Shown here piece after piece: positions 54,100 to 61,898 of a stretch of 64,000 nucleotides of DNA (position 1 is the first letter of the stretch; each line of letters opens with the position of its first letter). The notes below the pieces were generated by a model. That model saw nothing but the letters and a program-made list of their open reading frames with translations. It did not search any database and was not told the DNA's origin. Location: NCBI GenBank assembly GCA_027493055.1, contig JAPUDO010000046.1, positions 62,001-126,000 on the forward strand, in the 5' to 3' direction. This stretch comes from Niabella sp. GTDB taxonomy: Bacteria > Bacteroidota > Bacteroidia > Chitinophagales > Chitinophagaceae. Both the position numbers and the translations under genes were made by a program.

Positions 54100-54936
54100 C
54101 TTAGCTAATTTCTTACCGTTTTTACGCTGGATAATTAACTTATCGCTTGATTTACCCACAGTTCTTGTTTTTTCTCCTTTAGCGTATTTACCGGTTCGGC
54201 TGCGTGGGTGTCCGCCAGATGCACGGCCTTCACCACCACCCATCGGGTGATCTACAGGGTTCATGGCTACACCACGGTTCCTTGGTTTAATACCTTTCCA
54301 CCTGTTTCTACCGGCTTTACCCATGCTTTGCAGGCTATGATCGCTGTTGCTTACAACACCCACTGTAGCATAACAGTTAATTAAAATTTTTCTCAGCTCA
54401 CCGGAAGGCATTTTCAACACTGCATATCTTTCTTCCTTGTTGGTAAGCTGTGCAGAAGAGCCTGCACTGCGGGAAAGCTTGCCACCAGTATTAGGGTTCA
54501 GCTCAATATTGTGAACGTTAGTACCCAAAGGCATGTTCTTCAGCTGCAGGGCATTGCCAATTTCAGGGGCAACTGCATCTCCGCTGATGATCTTTGTTCC
54601 CACAGTTAAGCCCTGGGGAGCAATGATGTAACGCTTTTCACCATCAGTATATTCTACCAAAGCAATAAATGCAGTACGGTTTGGATCGTACTCAATAGAA
54701 ACAACGGTAGCTTCTATATTGCGTTTATCTCTTTTAAAATCTACAATACGATATTTCTGCTTGTGTCCACCGCCTCTGTACCTCATTGTAAGGTGACCAG
54801 AAGAGTTACGACCACCGGTGCTTTTTTTCGGCTCCAATAAACTCTTTTCGGGTTTATTAGTAGTAACCTCAGCATAAGCATTCCCGATTCTCCAACGGGT
54901 TCCGGCTGTCATCGGTTTAAATTTCTTTACTGCCAT
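54097..54936 (-). CDS. rplB: 50S ribosomal protein L2
   Basis: A 279-residue L2, the peptidyl-transferase-centre protein. It contains [60 protein letters not shown] and the catalytic-site region [20 protein letters not shown] with the universally conserved His. Full length. It lies between rplW and rpsS. Confidence 0.98.
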   Translation of the reverse strand: MAVKKFKPMTAGTRWRIGNAYAEVTTNKPEKSLLEPKKSTGGRNSSGHLTMRYRGGGHKQKYRIVDFKRDKRNIEATVVSIEYDPNRTAFIALVEYTDGEKRYIIAPQGLTVGTKIISGDAVAPEIGNALQLKNMPLGTNVHNIELNPNTGGKLSRSAGSSAQLTNKEERYAVLKMPSGELRKILINCYATVGVVSNSDHSLQSMGKAGRNRWKGIKPRNRGVAMNPVDHPMGGGEGRASGGHPRSRTGKYAKGEKTRTVGKSSDKLIIQRKNGKKLAK

Positions 54937-54939
54937 TTC

Positions 54940-54974
54940 TTTGATTTCTGATTTATGATTTTGGATTTATGATT
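54940..54974. repeat. Heptamer array (TNTGATT/TTGGATT units)
   Basis: TTTGATT, TCTGATT, TATGATT, TTGGATT, TATGATT directly upstream of the rplB start in the rplW-rplB spacer. Confidence 0.85.
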
Positions 54975-55036
54975 TATTACCTCTATCCGAAATCATTTAT
55001 TTTATTCAACACTTCGCGGCGGTTGTTTGCCTTTCT

Positions 55037-55129
55037 TAGCCCCTTGTATCCCCCAAGGGGGACTTAAGGAAATTTTTTATACCGGCTATCTCCATCTCCC
55101 TCCCTTCGGGAGGGTTAGGGGTGGGCCTA
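55037..55129. repeat. Composite hairpin repeat 3' of rplW
   Basis: One end is TAGCCCCTTGTATCCCC with an AAGGGG arm. The other has a 7-bp hairpin CCCTCCC-TTC-GGGAGGG (about 55099-55115) followed by TTAGGGGTGGGCCTA. On the minus strand the element begins with the TAG stop of rplW. A second copy lies at 56959-57119. Confidence 0.7.
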
Positions 55130-55426
55130 AATATTTGCGTACAAATCTATTTCTTCACCTTCAGCTACAGTTACGTAAGCTTTTTTATAAGAAGGTTTCT
55201 GACCTTTGATAAAACCGGCTTTAGTATAGCGGGTTTTATTTTTAGCCGGAGCTACAACAGTGTTTACACTTGTTACAGTTACACCGTAAAAGCTTTCAAT
55301 AGCTTTTTTAATCTCCAGCTTGTTAGATTTTTTAGCAACCTTAAAAGCATAACGGTGCAGTTTCTCCTGCTGAGCGTTGGCTTTTTCGGTTAAAATCGGC
55401 TTTATTAAAACTTGAGAAGGATTCAT
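55127..55426 (-). CDS. rplW: 50S ribosomal protein L23
   Basis: A 99-residue L23, the tunnel-exit docking protein. VLIKPILTEKANAQQEKLHR, YAFKVAKKSNKLEIKKAIE and FYGVTVTSVNTVVAPAKNK are typical. The C-terminal EEIDLYANI ends in a TAG that is the first base triplet of a repeat element, so its last residues could be affected by that element. It lies between rplD and rplB. Confidence 0.96.
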   Translation of the reverse strand: MNPSQVLIKPILTEKANAQQEKLHRYAFKVAKKSNKLEIKKAIESFYGVTVTSVNTVVAPAKNKTRYTKAGFIKGQKPSYKKAYVTVAEGEEIDLYANI

Positions 55427-55488
55427 CTCTTTATTAATTTGAAAATTTGGAAATGTAGTAATGTGAAAAATGTTCCATTCACATTTAC

Positions 55489-56127
55489 CTATGCTTCAGC
55501 AGGCGCCTCTTCTTCAGTGAAGATCTTTGCCGCGCTTTCTGTAAGTACCAATACCTCTGAGTTAACAATATCGTAAGTATTCAGATCGCTTAATGCTACG
55601 CCTAATACAGAAGGTACATTACGTAAAGACAATTCAACATTATCGTTAGGTTCTGCAGAAACAAACATCAGCTTTTTATCTCCCACGTTCAGGGCTTTCA
55701 ATACACCGGTAAAGGTTTTTGTTTTGGGAGCCTCAAAACTCAGATCTTCAACAACCACAATAGCGTTTTCTTTTGCTTTGTAAGAAAGGGCAGAGATCTT
55801 GGCCAGGTCTTTCACTTTCTTATTCAGCTTAAAGCTATAATCACGGGGTTTAGGACCAAAGATAGTACCACCACCTTTGTATAAAGGGTTACGGATATTA
55901 CCTTTACGGCTGCCACCGGTTCCTTTTTGTTTGTGCAATTTTTTGCTGGAACCTTTTACTTCTGCACGGGTTTTTACTTTGTTGGTACCCTGGCGCTGCG
56001 CGGCTAAATATTGTTTAACCGCCAGGTATATAACGTGATCGTTTGGCTCAACTGCAAAGATATCATCGGGCAATTCAACCGAGCGACCGGTACCCTTACC
56101 TTGTATATTTAAAACTTCAACTTGCAT
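55489..56127 (-). CDS. rplD: 50S ribosomal protein L4
   Basis: A 212-residue L4. AVKQYLAAQRQGTNKVKTRA, VKGSSKKLHKQKGTGGSRKG (tunnel loop, with GTGGSRKG) and IFGPKPRDYSFKLNKKVKDL are family-specific. In enterobacteria L4 autoregulates the S10 leader; no such leader fold is evident here, as the rpsJ leader is only about 25 nt. It lies between rplC and rplW. Confidence 0.97.
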   Translation of the reverse strand: MQVEVLNIQGKGTGRSVELPDDIFAVEPNDHVIYLAVKQYLAAQRQGTNKVKTRAEVKGSSKKLHKQKGTGGSRKGNIRNPLYKGGGTIFGPKPRDYSFKLNKKVKDLAKISALSYKAKENAIVVVEDLSFEAPKTKTFTGVLKALNVGDKKLMFVSAEPNDNVELSLRNVPSVLGVALSDLNTYDIVNSEVLVLTESAAKIFTEEEAPAEA

Positions 56128-56150
56128 TTTCTATAATTTTGTCCTTCAAT

Positions 56151-56168
56151 TCCCGATAGCTACCGGGA
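56151..56168. repeat. Short palindrome TCCCGATAGCTACCGGGA
   Basis: An 18-nt palindrome in the rplC-rplD spacer. Related copies occur at 56873-56890 and 61362-61380. Confidence 0.7.
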
Positions 56169-56189
56169 CAGGATGACGTTTAATGATAA

Positions 56190-56807
56190 TTAATTTTGAA
56201 CTAAAACGATCGAACCTATATGGCCGGGAACGGAGCCGCTTACCAGTATATAATTCTTCTCGGGGAATATTTTCACCACTTTCAGACCTTTCATTTTAAC
56301 CCTGTCGCCACCCATGCGGCCGGCCATACGCATTCCTTTCATAACACGGCTGGCATCAGAAGAGTTACCTAACGAACCGGGCGCTCTCTGACGGTCGTGC
56401 TGACCGTGAGACTGCTCACCCACACCGTGGAACCCATGACGTTTTACAACGCCCTGAAAACCTTTACCCTTAGTTGTACCCACAACACTAACTTTTTCTC
56501 CTTCAGAGAAAATGTCAACATCAATGGTTTCACCAAGGGCTTTTTCTATTGAGAAATCACGAAATTCAGTTGAGAACTTTTTTGCAGTAGTGTTAGCTTT
56601 TGCGAAGTGGTTTTTTTCTGCCTGGTTAGTGCGGCTTTCTTTTTTGTCACCAAACGATACTTGTAATGCATTGTATCCGTCTGTTTCCTTTGTTTTAACC
56701 TGTGTAACAACACAAGGACCTGCCTCAATGATCGTGCAGGCGGTTTGTTTACCTGTAGGATCGTAGATGCTGGTCATCCCTAATTTTTTCCCAATAATAC
56801 CTTTCAT
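56190..56807 (-). CDS. rplC: 50S ribosomal protein L3
   Basis: A 205-residue L3. I use the Met at 56807 (MKGIIGKKLGMTSIY); the frame opens 31 codons earlier in non-conserved sequence. GTTKGKGFQGVVKRHGFHGV, the QSHGQHDRQRAPGSLGN segment with the conserved Gln methylated in some species, and MAGRMGGDRVKMKGLKVVKI are diagnostic. The 310-nt spacer to rpsJ holds a composite repeat. Confidence 0.96.
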   Translation of the reverse strand: MKGIIGKKLGMTSIYDPTGKQTACTIIEAGPCVVTQVKTKETDGYNALQVSFGDKKESRTNQAEKNHFAKANTTAKKFSTEFRDFSIEKALGETIDVDIFSEGEKVSVVGTTKGKGFQGVVKRHGFHGVGEQSHGQHDRQRAPGSLGNSSDASRVMKGMRMAGRMGGDRVKMKGLKVVKIFPEKNYILVSGSVPGHIGSIVLVQN

Positions 56808-57116
56808 CATTTTAAATTTTATGCCTTCAGGATTATTGGGACTTAAAGCATGATGATGCTTGAATCGATCCCTCCCGGTGGTTACCGGGATTGCTGTCAA
56901 CCTTTTCCTTTATGGGGAAGTACTGACAGTAAACAAACCCTGAACGGCTTGTTTTATGTAGCCCCCTAAATATCCCCGAAAGGAGATTTAAGAGAATTAT
57001 TTACAATCAGAGCTCTTTTTTGGTGTATAAAGAACACCATTGAGAGATGAGATTTTTTTATAAGAACTATTTAGAAACCGGAGTTTCTCCCCTTGCCTTC
57101 CTTCGGGAGGGGTGGC
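56808..57116. other. Long spacer between rpsJ and rplC
   Basis: About 310 nt without a gene. It contains a composite hairpin repeat (56959-57119) and the palindrome TCCCGGTGGTTACCGGGA (56873-56890). No TAnnTTTG element was found on the minus strand. Confidence 0.6.
56873..56890. repeat. Short palindrome TCCCGGTGGTTACCGGGA
   Basis: A 7-bp stem with a 4-nt loop in the rpsJ-rplC spacer; same consensus (TCCCGRTRRYTAYCGGGA) as 56151-56168 and 61362-61380. Confidence 0.65.
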
Positions 57117-57119
57117 CTA
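56959..57119. repeat. Composite hairpin repeat 3' of rpsJ
   Basis: Begins TAGCCCCCTAAATATCCCCG and ends with CCTTCC-TTC-GGGAGG hairpin and GGTGGCCTA, so both ends match 55037-55129, while the middle differs and is longer. On the minus strand it begins with the TAG stop codon of rpsJ. Confidence 0.7.
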
Positions 57120-57422
57120 TGCCTTAATTTCAACTTCCACACCGCTGGGCAGGTCTAATTTAGACAAAGCATCCACTGTGCGTGAAGAAGAAGTATAAAT
57201 ATCCAACAACCTTTTATGAGTAGCTAACTGGAACTGCTCACGGCTTTTTTTGTTTACGTGAGGAGAGCGAAGAACCGTGAATATTTTACGGTGTGTAGGC
57301 AGAGGAATAGGACCTGTTACTACAGCGCCGGTGCTACGTACTGTTTTTACGATTTTCTCGGCCGACTTGTCAACCAGGTTGTGATCGTAAGATTGTAATT
57401 TTATTCTGATTCTTTGCGACAT
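57117..57422 (-). CDS. rpsJ: 30S ribosomal protein S10
   Basis: A 101-residue S10, first gene of the operon. [40 protein letters not shown] and [20 protein letters not shown] are universal. It has its own promoter 29-36 nt upstream and ends in a TAG that abuts a repeat. In most bacteria tuf or fusA lies upstream; here a divergent lipoprotein gene does. Confidence 0.97.
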   Translation of the reverse strand: MSQRIRIKLQSYDHNLVDKSAEKIVKTVRSTGAVVTGPIPLPTHRKIFTVLRSPHVNKKSREQFQLATHKRLLDIYTSSSRTVDALSKLDLPSGVEVEIKA

Positions 57423-57450
57423 TGTTAGATACCCTTTTGAAATGGGAGTG

Positions 57451-57458
57451 CAAATGTA
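57451..57458 (-). promoter_or_regulatory. Promoter (-7 element) of the S10-spc operon
   Basis: On the minus strand TACATTTG, a match to TAnnTTTG, about 29 nt before the rpsJ ATG. The leader would be short, about 25 nt. Confidence 0.6.
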
Positions 57459-57618
57459 GGATGAAGATTTGGAATAAACTAATTTTTTGAAAAAGAATTT
57501 TTAAAAATAGTGCGCAAAATAGCAAGAATCCTGTTTGCTCAATGTACAGATGATACTTTTTGACCAACAAGGCCGGAAAGTTTTTTATGTATCTCAGGGT
57601 ATAATACAAAATGCCGGA

Positions 57619-57636
57619 TATCTTTGTTTACATTTG
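57619..57636 (+). promoter_or_regulatory. Two overlapping candidate -7 elements for the small lipoprotein gene
   Basis: TATCTTTG (57619-57626) and TACATTTG (57629-57636), both matching TAnnTTTG, 20-37 nt before the ATG at 57656. They are 10 nt apart, so alternative start sites are possible. Confidence 0.5.
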
Positions 57637-57655
57637 CTGTTCAAAATCAGCTTTC

Positions 57656-58042
57656 ATGAAAATTAATCTTAGATTTTTCACAATCATACTATCAGCGCTC
57701 TTCTTCTTTGCCGCCTGCTCTAAAGACAAAATAGATGAAACTACCTACGAAATCAGCTATAAAGTAGAAGGTTCCGGCGGGGTGGCCATTACAAGAATAC
57801 AGTATAATACTGATAATGACGGAGGCACTGAGGTGATCACCATCCCGGCAGAAGCAAAAGCTTCTTCTTTTGAAAGCGCAACTACCTACAAGCTTAAACA
57901 AAACAATGCATATATAGTGGTTTATGCCGATGGATCTGACAACAACTCCACCTTAAAAACCCAGATATTTAAAAACGGCGTACTGGCCAAAGAATACACA
58001 CGTACCGGAACAAACCTGAGTTCAGAGCTTGGCTTACCTTAA
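57656..58042 (+). CDS. Small secreted lipoprotein, function unknown
   Basis: A 128-residue lipoprotein from the ATG at 57656; the frame opens 15 codons earlier, upstream of both promoters. A signal peptide ends with lipobox FAAC (Cys about 20), then SKDKIDETTYEISYKVEGSG. The rest is a beta-sandwich-like domain with alternating strands (YKLKQNNAYIVVYADGS, KTQIFKNGVLAKEYTRTG). It resembles MmpS-type or similar small beta folds but I do not recognise it. It is divergent from rpsJ and upstream of pafA on the same strand. Confidence 0.75.
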   Translation: MKINLRFFTIILSALFFFAACSKDKIDETTYEISYKVEGSGGVAITRIQYNTDNDGGTEVITIPAEAKASSFESATTYKLKQNNAYIVVYADGSDNNSTLKTQIFKNGVLAKEYTRTGTNLSSELGLP

Positions 58043-58174
58043 TGTTTCGAAAGAATATTTCCTGGCATTCGCAAATCCAGCGTTTTTAGAACCTGAATGT
58101 GTGCACCTATATACACTTCGGTTTAATTAACCTTATAATCATAAATTTATTTCGCGTTTCTATAGTTCAATTCC

Positions 58175-58182
58175 TACTTTTG
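58175..58182 (+). promoter_or_regulatory. Promoter (-7 element) of pafA
   Basis: TACTTTTG matches TAnnTTTG and lies 18 nt before the pafA ATG. Start of transcription near 58188. Confidence 0.5.
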
Positions 58183-58199
58183 AGGAAAAAGTACTATTA

Positions 58200-59828
58200 A
58201 TGAAACGTTTATTATTTCCTTTTCTGTTACTCCTGATCGTTTTACCCGGTTTTTCCCAACCCGTTAAACGGCCAAAACTTGTAGTGGGCATTGTTGTAGA
58301 CCAGATGCGCTGGGATTATTTATACCGCTATTATGACCGGTATGACAATAATGGCGGATTTAAACGTATGCTGAATGAAGGATTCAGTTGCGAAAACACT
58401 TTTATTAATTATATCCCCTCCTATACGGCCATAGGCCATACCACTGTATTTACAGGATCTGTTCCTGCCATTCATGGTATTGCCGGAAATAACTGGATAG
58501 ATCAGGCCAGCGGCAAAAACGTTTATTGCACCGATGATTCCACTGTTCAGGGAGTAGGCAGCACTTCCTCGGCCGGAAAAATGTCTCCGCGCAACTTATT
58601 AGCAACTACTGTTACCGATGAGCTGCGCCTGGCCACTAATTTTCAGTCAAAAGTGATCGGCGTTTCCCTTAAGGACAGGGCCTCTATTTTACCCGCAGGT
58701 CACCACCCTACCGGCGCATTTTGGTTTGATGATGCTACCGGCAATTTCATTAGCAGCACCTGGTATATGAGCGAATTACCCAAATGGGCCAGTGATTTTA
58801 ATGCCAGAAATGAACCGGGAAAGCTGACTGCTGTACCCTGGACCACCCTTTACCCTCTTAATACCTATAAGCAAAGCACTGCTGATGATGTAAAATGGGA
58901 AGGTAAGTTTAAAGGAGAAACATCCACGGCATTTCCTCATAACCTGGGTGAATTATATAAAACAGACAGAGACGTGATCCGCAGCTCTCCTTACGGAAAT
59001 ACGCTGACCCTTAACTTTGCCAAAGCTGCAATAGACGGGAATAACTTAGGCGGGGGTACAGCAACAGACTTTCTTACCATCAACTGTGCCTCAACCGATT
59101 ATGTAGGCCACAAATACGGCCCTAATTCTATCGAAATAGAAGATGTATACCTGCGCCTCGACAAAGAGCTGGGAGCGTTTTACCGGTATCTGGACCAAAA
59201 AGTAGGCAAGGGCAATTACCTTGTATTCTTAACAGCCGATCATGGCGCTGCTCATGCTATCAACTTTATGAAAGAGTATAAAATGCCGGCTGAATTTTTA
59301 GAATTGAGGAAAATTACCAATAACCTGAACCAGGCTTTAAAAGATGAGTTTGGGGTAGAAAAAATAGTATTATCTAATACTAACTACCAGATCAACTTCA
59401 ATAAAAAAATAATTAAAGACAATAAGCTGGATTACGATGCTGTTAAAAAAGCATCTTTAAAATTCCTGAAAGAAGTGCCTGAATTACAGTTTGTCATTGA
59501 CATAGAAAATATAGGCGCGGAGCCGGTACCTGAACCTATTAAGCACATGACCATTAATGGTTACAATAATAAACGCTCAGGCACCATACAGGTAATCCCT
59601 TACCCGGCATGGTTTGAAGGAAGCCCCGGAGGTACAGGAACTACCCACGGCACCTGGAACCCACATGATACCCATATTCCGCTGGTTTGGATGGGATGGG
59701 GCATTAAACCCGGCAAAAGCAACAGGGAAGTTTATATGACTGATATTGCGCCTACGGTAGCAGCCCTTCTTCGTATTCAAATGCCCAATGGTTGTATAGG
59801 TAAAGCCATCACTGAGGTGACTCAATAG
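58200..59828 (+). CDS. pafA: PafA-type alkaline phosphatase (calcium/zinc phosphomonoesterase)
   Basis: A 542-residue periplasmic or surface phosphatase with signal peptide (1-19, ending GFSQ). It matches the PafA of Elizabethkingia/Chryseobacterium: metal ligand Asp34 (VVDQMRWD), nucleophile Thr76 (PSYTAIGH), Asn97 (GNNWID), and the Lys158/Arg160 pair in SLKDRAS, the equivalents of T79, N100, K162 and R164. Further metal ligands lie in STDYVGHKYG, TADHGAAH and HDTHIPLVW. PafA is constitutive and phosphate-insensitive and releases phosphate from many monoesters. It would work with the glycerophosphate locus at 33859-42686 to gather phosphorus, though that link is inferred. Confidence 0.92.
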   Translation: MKRLLFPFLLLLIVLPGFSQPVKRPKLVVGIVVDQMRWDYLYRYYDRYDNNGGFKRMLNEGFSCENTFINYIPSYTAIGHTTVFTGSVPAIHGIAGNNWIDQASGKNVYCTDDSTVQGVGSTSSAGKMSPRNLLATTVTDELRLATNFQSKVIGVSLKDRASILPAGHHPTGAFWFDDATGNFISSTWYMSELPKWASDFNARNEPGKLTAVPWTTLYPLNTYKQSTADDVKWEGKFKGETSTAFPHNLGELYKTDRDVIRSSPYGNTLTLNFAKAAIDGNNLGGGTATDFLTINCASTDYVGHKYGPNSIEIEDVYLRLDKELGAFYRYLDQKVGKGNYLVFLTADHGAAHAINFMKEYKMPAEFLELRKITNNLNQALKDEFGVEKIVLSNTNYQINFNKKIIKDNKLDYDAVKKASLKFLKEVPELQFVIDIENIGAEPVPEPIKHMTINGYNNKRSGTIQVIPYPAWFEGSPGGTGTTHGTWNPHDTHIPLVWMGWGIKPGKSNREVYMTDIAPTVAALLRIQMPNGCIGKAITEVTQ

Positions 59829-59850
59829 GCTTTACTGCAAGTCTTTATCA

Positions 59851-59885
59851 GGCCAGGTTGCAGATTTTGCAACCTGGCCTTTTTT
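59851..59885 (+). terminator. Rho-independent terminator after pafA
   Basis: A perfect 12-bp stem (GGCCAGGTTGCA 59851-59862 with TGCAACCTGGCC 59868-59879), 5-nt loop and a following T-run. Confidence 0.9.
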
Positions 59886-59960
59886 ATTGACGACCGACAA
59901 GATTTTTCCGCTGCAGTGCAAAAACAAGTTTCCTGGTATATATTACAGGGAAAATATAAA

Positions 59961-60221
59961 ATGGATCTCATTCAGCAATTTGAAAAAGCAATAGCCGAAA
60001 GCAAAATGCTTTCAGAAAAACCATCCAACGAAACTTTACTGCAGCTTTATGCTTTATACAAACAGGGTGCTGTTGGCGATATTAATACCGATCCGCCCTC
60101 CAACCCTTTTGATATTGTAGGAAAAGCAAAATATAACGCCTGGAGCGAATTAAAAGGCAAAGCCATGGAAGCTGCCATGCAGGAGTACATTGATCTGGTA
60201 AATAAACTGAAAAGCTCATAA
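59961..60221 (+). CDS. Acyl-CoA-binding protein
   Basis: An 86-residue ACBP-fold protein from the ATG at 59961 (MDLIQQFEKAI); the frame opens 15 codons earlier. The four-helix pattern and motifs LLQLYALYKQGAVGDINTD and KAKYNAWSELKGKAMEAAM (with YNAW and KGK, the acyl-CoA contacts) are the same as eukaryotic ACBP. It binds medium- and long-chain acyl-CoA esters in the cytoplasm. It is separated from pafA by a strong terminator, so it needs its own promoter, which I could not see. It is convergent with the esterase gene, whose stop is 19 nt away. Confidence 0.9.
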   Translation: MDLIQQFEKAIAESKMLSEKPSNETLLQLYALYKQGAVGDINTDPPSNPFDIVGKAKYNAWSELKGKAMEAAMQEYIDLVNKLKSS

Positions 60222-60240
60222 ATGAATGCCAAACAGGCGC

Positions 60241-61203
60241 TTAGTTCACCCGCTTAAAAAATGATACCGTAGCAGCGATTGCCTTTTCCCAGTCATCGGC
60301 ATGACGGCCAAAGCCGTGATCAGTGTCCATCACTACAAACTCACTTTTGACTCCCTGGGACCGTAGCTGGCCATCATATTTCTGCGCATCCGCTATAGTG
60401 CTGAAATAAGGTTCAAATCGGAGGTCTGCATCATTTGTATTGGACATTACCGTTATATTGGGCATACCGGGCGTATTTGCCGATGATACCCAGTTAGGAG
60501 AAATAGCCATTAAATACAGAGCCGTTTCTTTAGTAGGTTCCACACCTGTCATACGGTATAACAGCTCTTTTACAGCAGGTCCATGTTCATGCTGCTGCAA
60601 ATAGCCATATTGCTCATCCGTAAGCGAGAGATTAGCCAATCCGGCCAAGTTTCCTGATGCTCTGACCTGTTTGCCGGTGTTCTTATCCCCCTGTACATAA
60701 AGCATAGCCAAAGTACCGCCTGCGCTATGGCCGGCCATGTACATTTTAGCAGTTCCGGAACCATACCCAGGTGCCAGGGATTTGTATTTTTCCACTGCGG
60801 CTGCTATATCTGACACTTCATCCGTCACTTTCACCGGTGAATGTACGTGCGGCGGCGGTGTTTGATCCAGGCCGGTAGCATCCACTAACCTGTGGCTTAT
60901 ATTCACCGTTACAAATCCCTTTGACATGAATAGCTTTGCCCTTTCGGTAAAGTCTTCCTTGGTACCGGCTATAAATCCACCACCATGGATAACAAATATA
61001 ACCGGCGTGCCGGAGCCATATCCCTCGGGAAAATAAATATCCATTTTCTGTAAAGGGTGGCTGCCGTAGGCTACATTCAGCTCTCTTTTTTCCAGTTCAT
61101 ATACTTTATCCACTGTGGGTATTGTATCGTTTTTTTCACAAGCCATCAACGTTAGGATAAGAAATGTCATACCGAAATATATTGTATAATTCCTGGTTTT
61201 CAT
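60241..61203 (-). CDS. Alpha/beta-hydrolase lipoprotein (esterase/lipase-like, BD-FAE type)
   Basis: A 320-residue lipoprotein with lipobox LTLMAC (Cys22). It has the HGGGF oxyanion motif (VIFVIHGGGFIAGT), the nucleophile elbow GHSAGGTLAM and C-terminal VVMDTDHGFGRHADD with the His. It belongs to the hormone-sensitive lipase/carboxylesterase group; xylan acetyl or feruloyl esterase-like roles are seen in some members. The substrate is unknown. It is convergent with the ACBP gene and lies 3' of nothing on its own strand; rpsG lies behind a bidirectional terminator. Confidence 0.85.
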   Translation of the reverse strand: MKTRNYTIYFGMTFLILTLMACEKNDTIPTVDKVYELEKRELNVAYGSHPLQKMDIYFPEGYGSGTPVIFVIHGGGFIAGTKEDFTERAKLFMSKGFVTVNISHRLVDATGLDQTPPPHVHSPVKVTDEVSDIAAAVEKYKSLAPGYGSGTAKMYMAGHSAGGTLAMLYVQGDKNTGKQVRASGNLAGLANLSLTDEQYGYLQQHEHGPAVKELLYRMTGVEPTKETALYLMAISPNWVSSANTPGMPNITVMSNTNDADLRFEPYFSTIADAQKYDGQLRSQGVKSEFVVMDTDHGFGRHADDWEKAIAATVSFFKRVN

Positions 61204-61298
61204 ACGCTTCCGTTATTTCTATAAAATCAGAAGCAAAACTCCTGCCAGTCAATCGCCTTTACCATAAATGATAGTTTTCTACTTACGGCAATAAACCT

Positions 61299-61332
61299 AA
61301 AAAGCCCATTCCTTTCGGAACGGGCTTTTTAA
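61299..61332. terminator. Bidirectional terminator between rpsG and the esterase gene
   Basis: AAAAAGCCC-ATTCC-TTTC-GGAA-CGGGCTTTTT forms a stem with A and T runs on both sides; on the minus strand it ends the rpsL-rpsG transcript. Confidence 0.8.
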
Positions 61333-61361
61333 AGCTATTTTAACTTCCCCCTTCAAAAGAG

Positions 61362-61380
61362 TCCCGATAACTATCGGGGA
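61362..61380. repeat. Short palindrome TCCCGATAACTATCGGGGA
   Basis: A 19-nt palindrome in the region 3' of rpsG, within a G/C-rich stretch (GGGGAGGGG) adjoining the rpsG stop. Related to 56151-56168 and 56873-56890. Confidence 0.6.
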
Positions 61381-61390
61381 GGGGTAAAGA

Positions 61391-61858
61391 TTATATTCTG
61401 AAGTGAGCAAATGCCTTGTTGGCTTCAGCCATACGGTGTGTATCTTCTTTCTTTTTGAATGCAGCACCTTCGCCTTTGCTTGCCGCTACAATTTCGTTAG
61501 CCAATTTATCTGCCATGCTGCGTCCGTTACGGTCACGGCTGTAGCGGATCAACCACTTAATGCTTAAAGAAATTTTCCTGTCGGGACGTACTTCTGAAGG
61601 AATCTGGAAAGTAGCGCCACCAATACGACGGCTGCGTACTTCTACGGCAGGAGTAACATTCGCCAATGCTTTCTTCCAGATCTCGTAACCATCTTCATTG
61701 GTTTGTTTGGCTACTTTATCCAATGCATCATAAAAAATAGTGAATGCACCACTTTTTTTACCTTCCCACATCAGGTTGTTAACAAAACGTGTAACCAGCT
61801 TATCATTGAACTTAGGATCTGGCGCTAAAGGGAGTTTCTTGGCTTGTGCTTTACGCAT
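61391..61858 (-). CDS. rpsG: 30S ribosomal protein S7
   Basis: A 155-residue S7. [40 protein letters not shown] and [20 protein letters not shown] are diagnostic; the C-terminal [11 protein letters not shown] is normal. It is co-transcribed with rpsL, but fusA, its usual partner, does not follow; a terminator and unrelated genes do. Confidence 0.97.
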   Translation of the reverse strand: MRKAQAKKLPLAPDPKFNDKLVTRFVNNLMWEGKKSGAFTIFYDALDKVAKQTNEDGYEIWKKALANVTPAVEVRSRRIGGATFQIPSEVRPDRKISLSIKWLIRYSRDRNGRSMADKLANEIVAASKGEGAAFKKKEDTHRMAEANKAFAHFRI

Positions 61859-61863
61859 TATCT

Positions 61864-61898
61864 TTAATTATTAATTCTTAATTGCTAATTGTTAATTA
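61864..61898. repeat. Heptamer array (TTAATTA/TTAATTC/TTAATTG units)
   Basis: Five consecutive 7-nt units fill the rpsL-rpsG spacer and overlap the rpsL stop codon. Confidence 0.8.

Noticed and set aside
47314-54974. Possible CRISPR arrays in the ribosomal spacers
   Set aside because: The repeats are 7-8 nt, directly tandem, without spacers and without cas genes.
56808-56900. N-terminal extension of L3
   Set aside because: The extra 31 codons are not conserved in L3 and overlap a palindromic repeat; the family start MKGIIGKK is at 56807.
61204-61390. Possible tRNA or small RNA gene
   Set aside because: The only structures are a bidirectional terminator and a short palindrome; no cloverleaf could be drawn.
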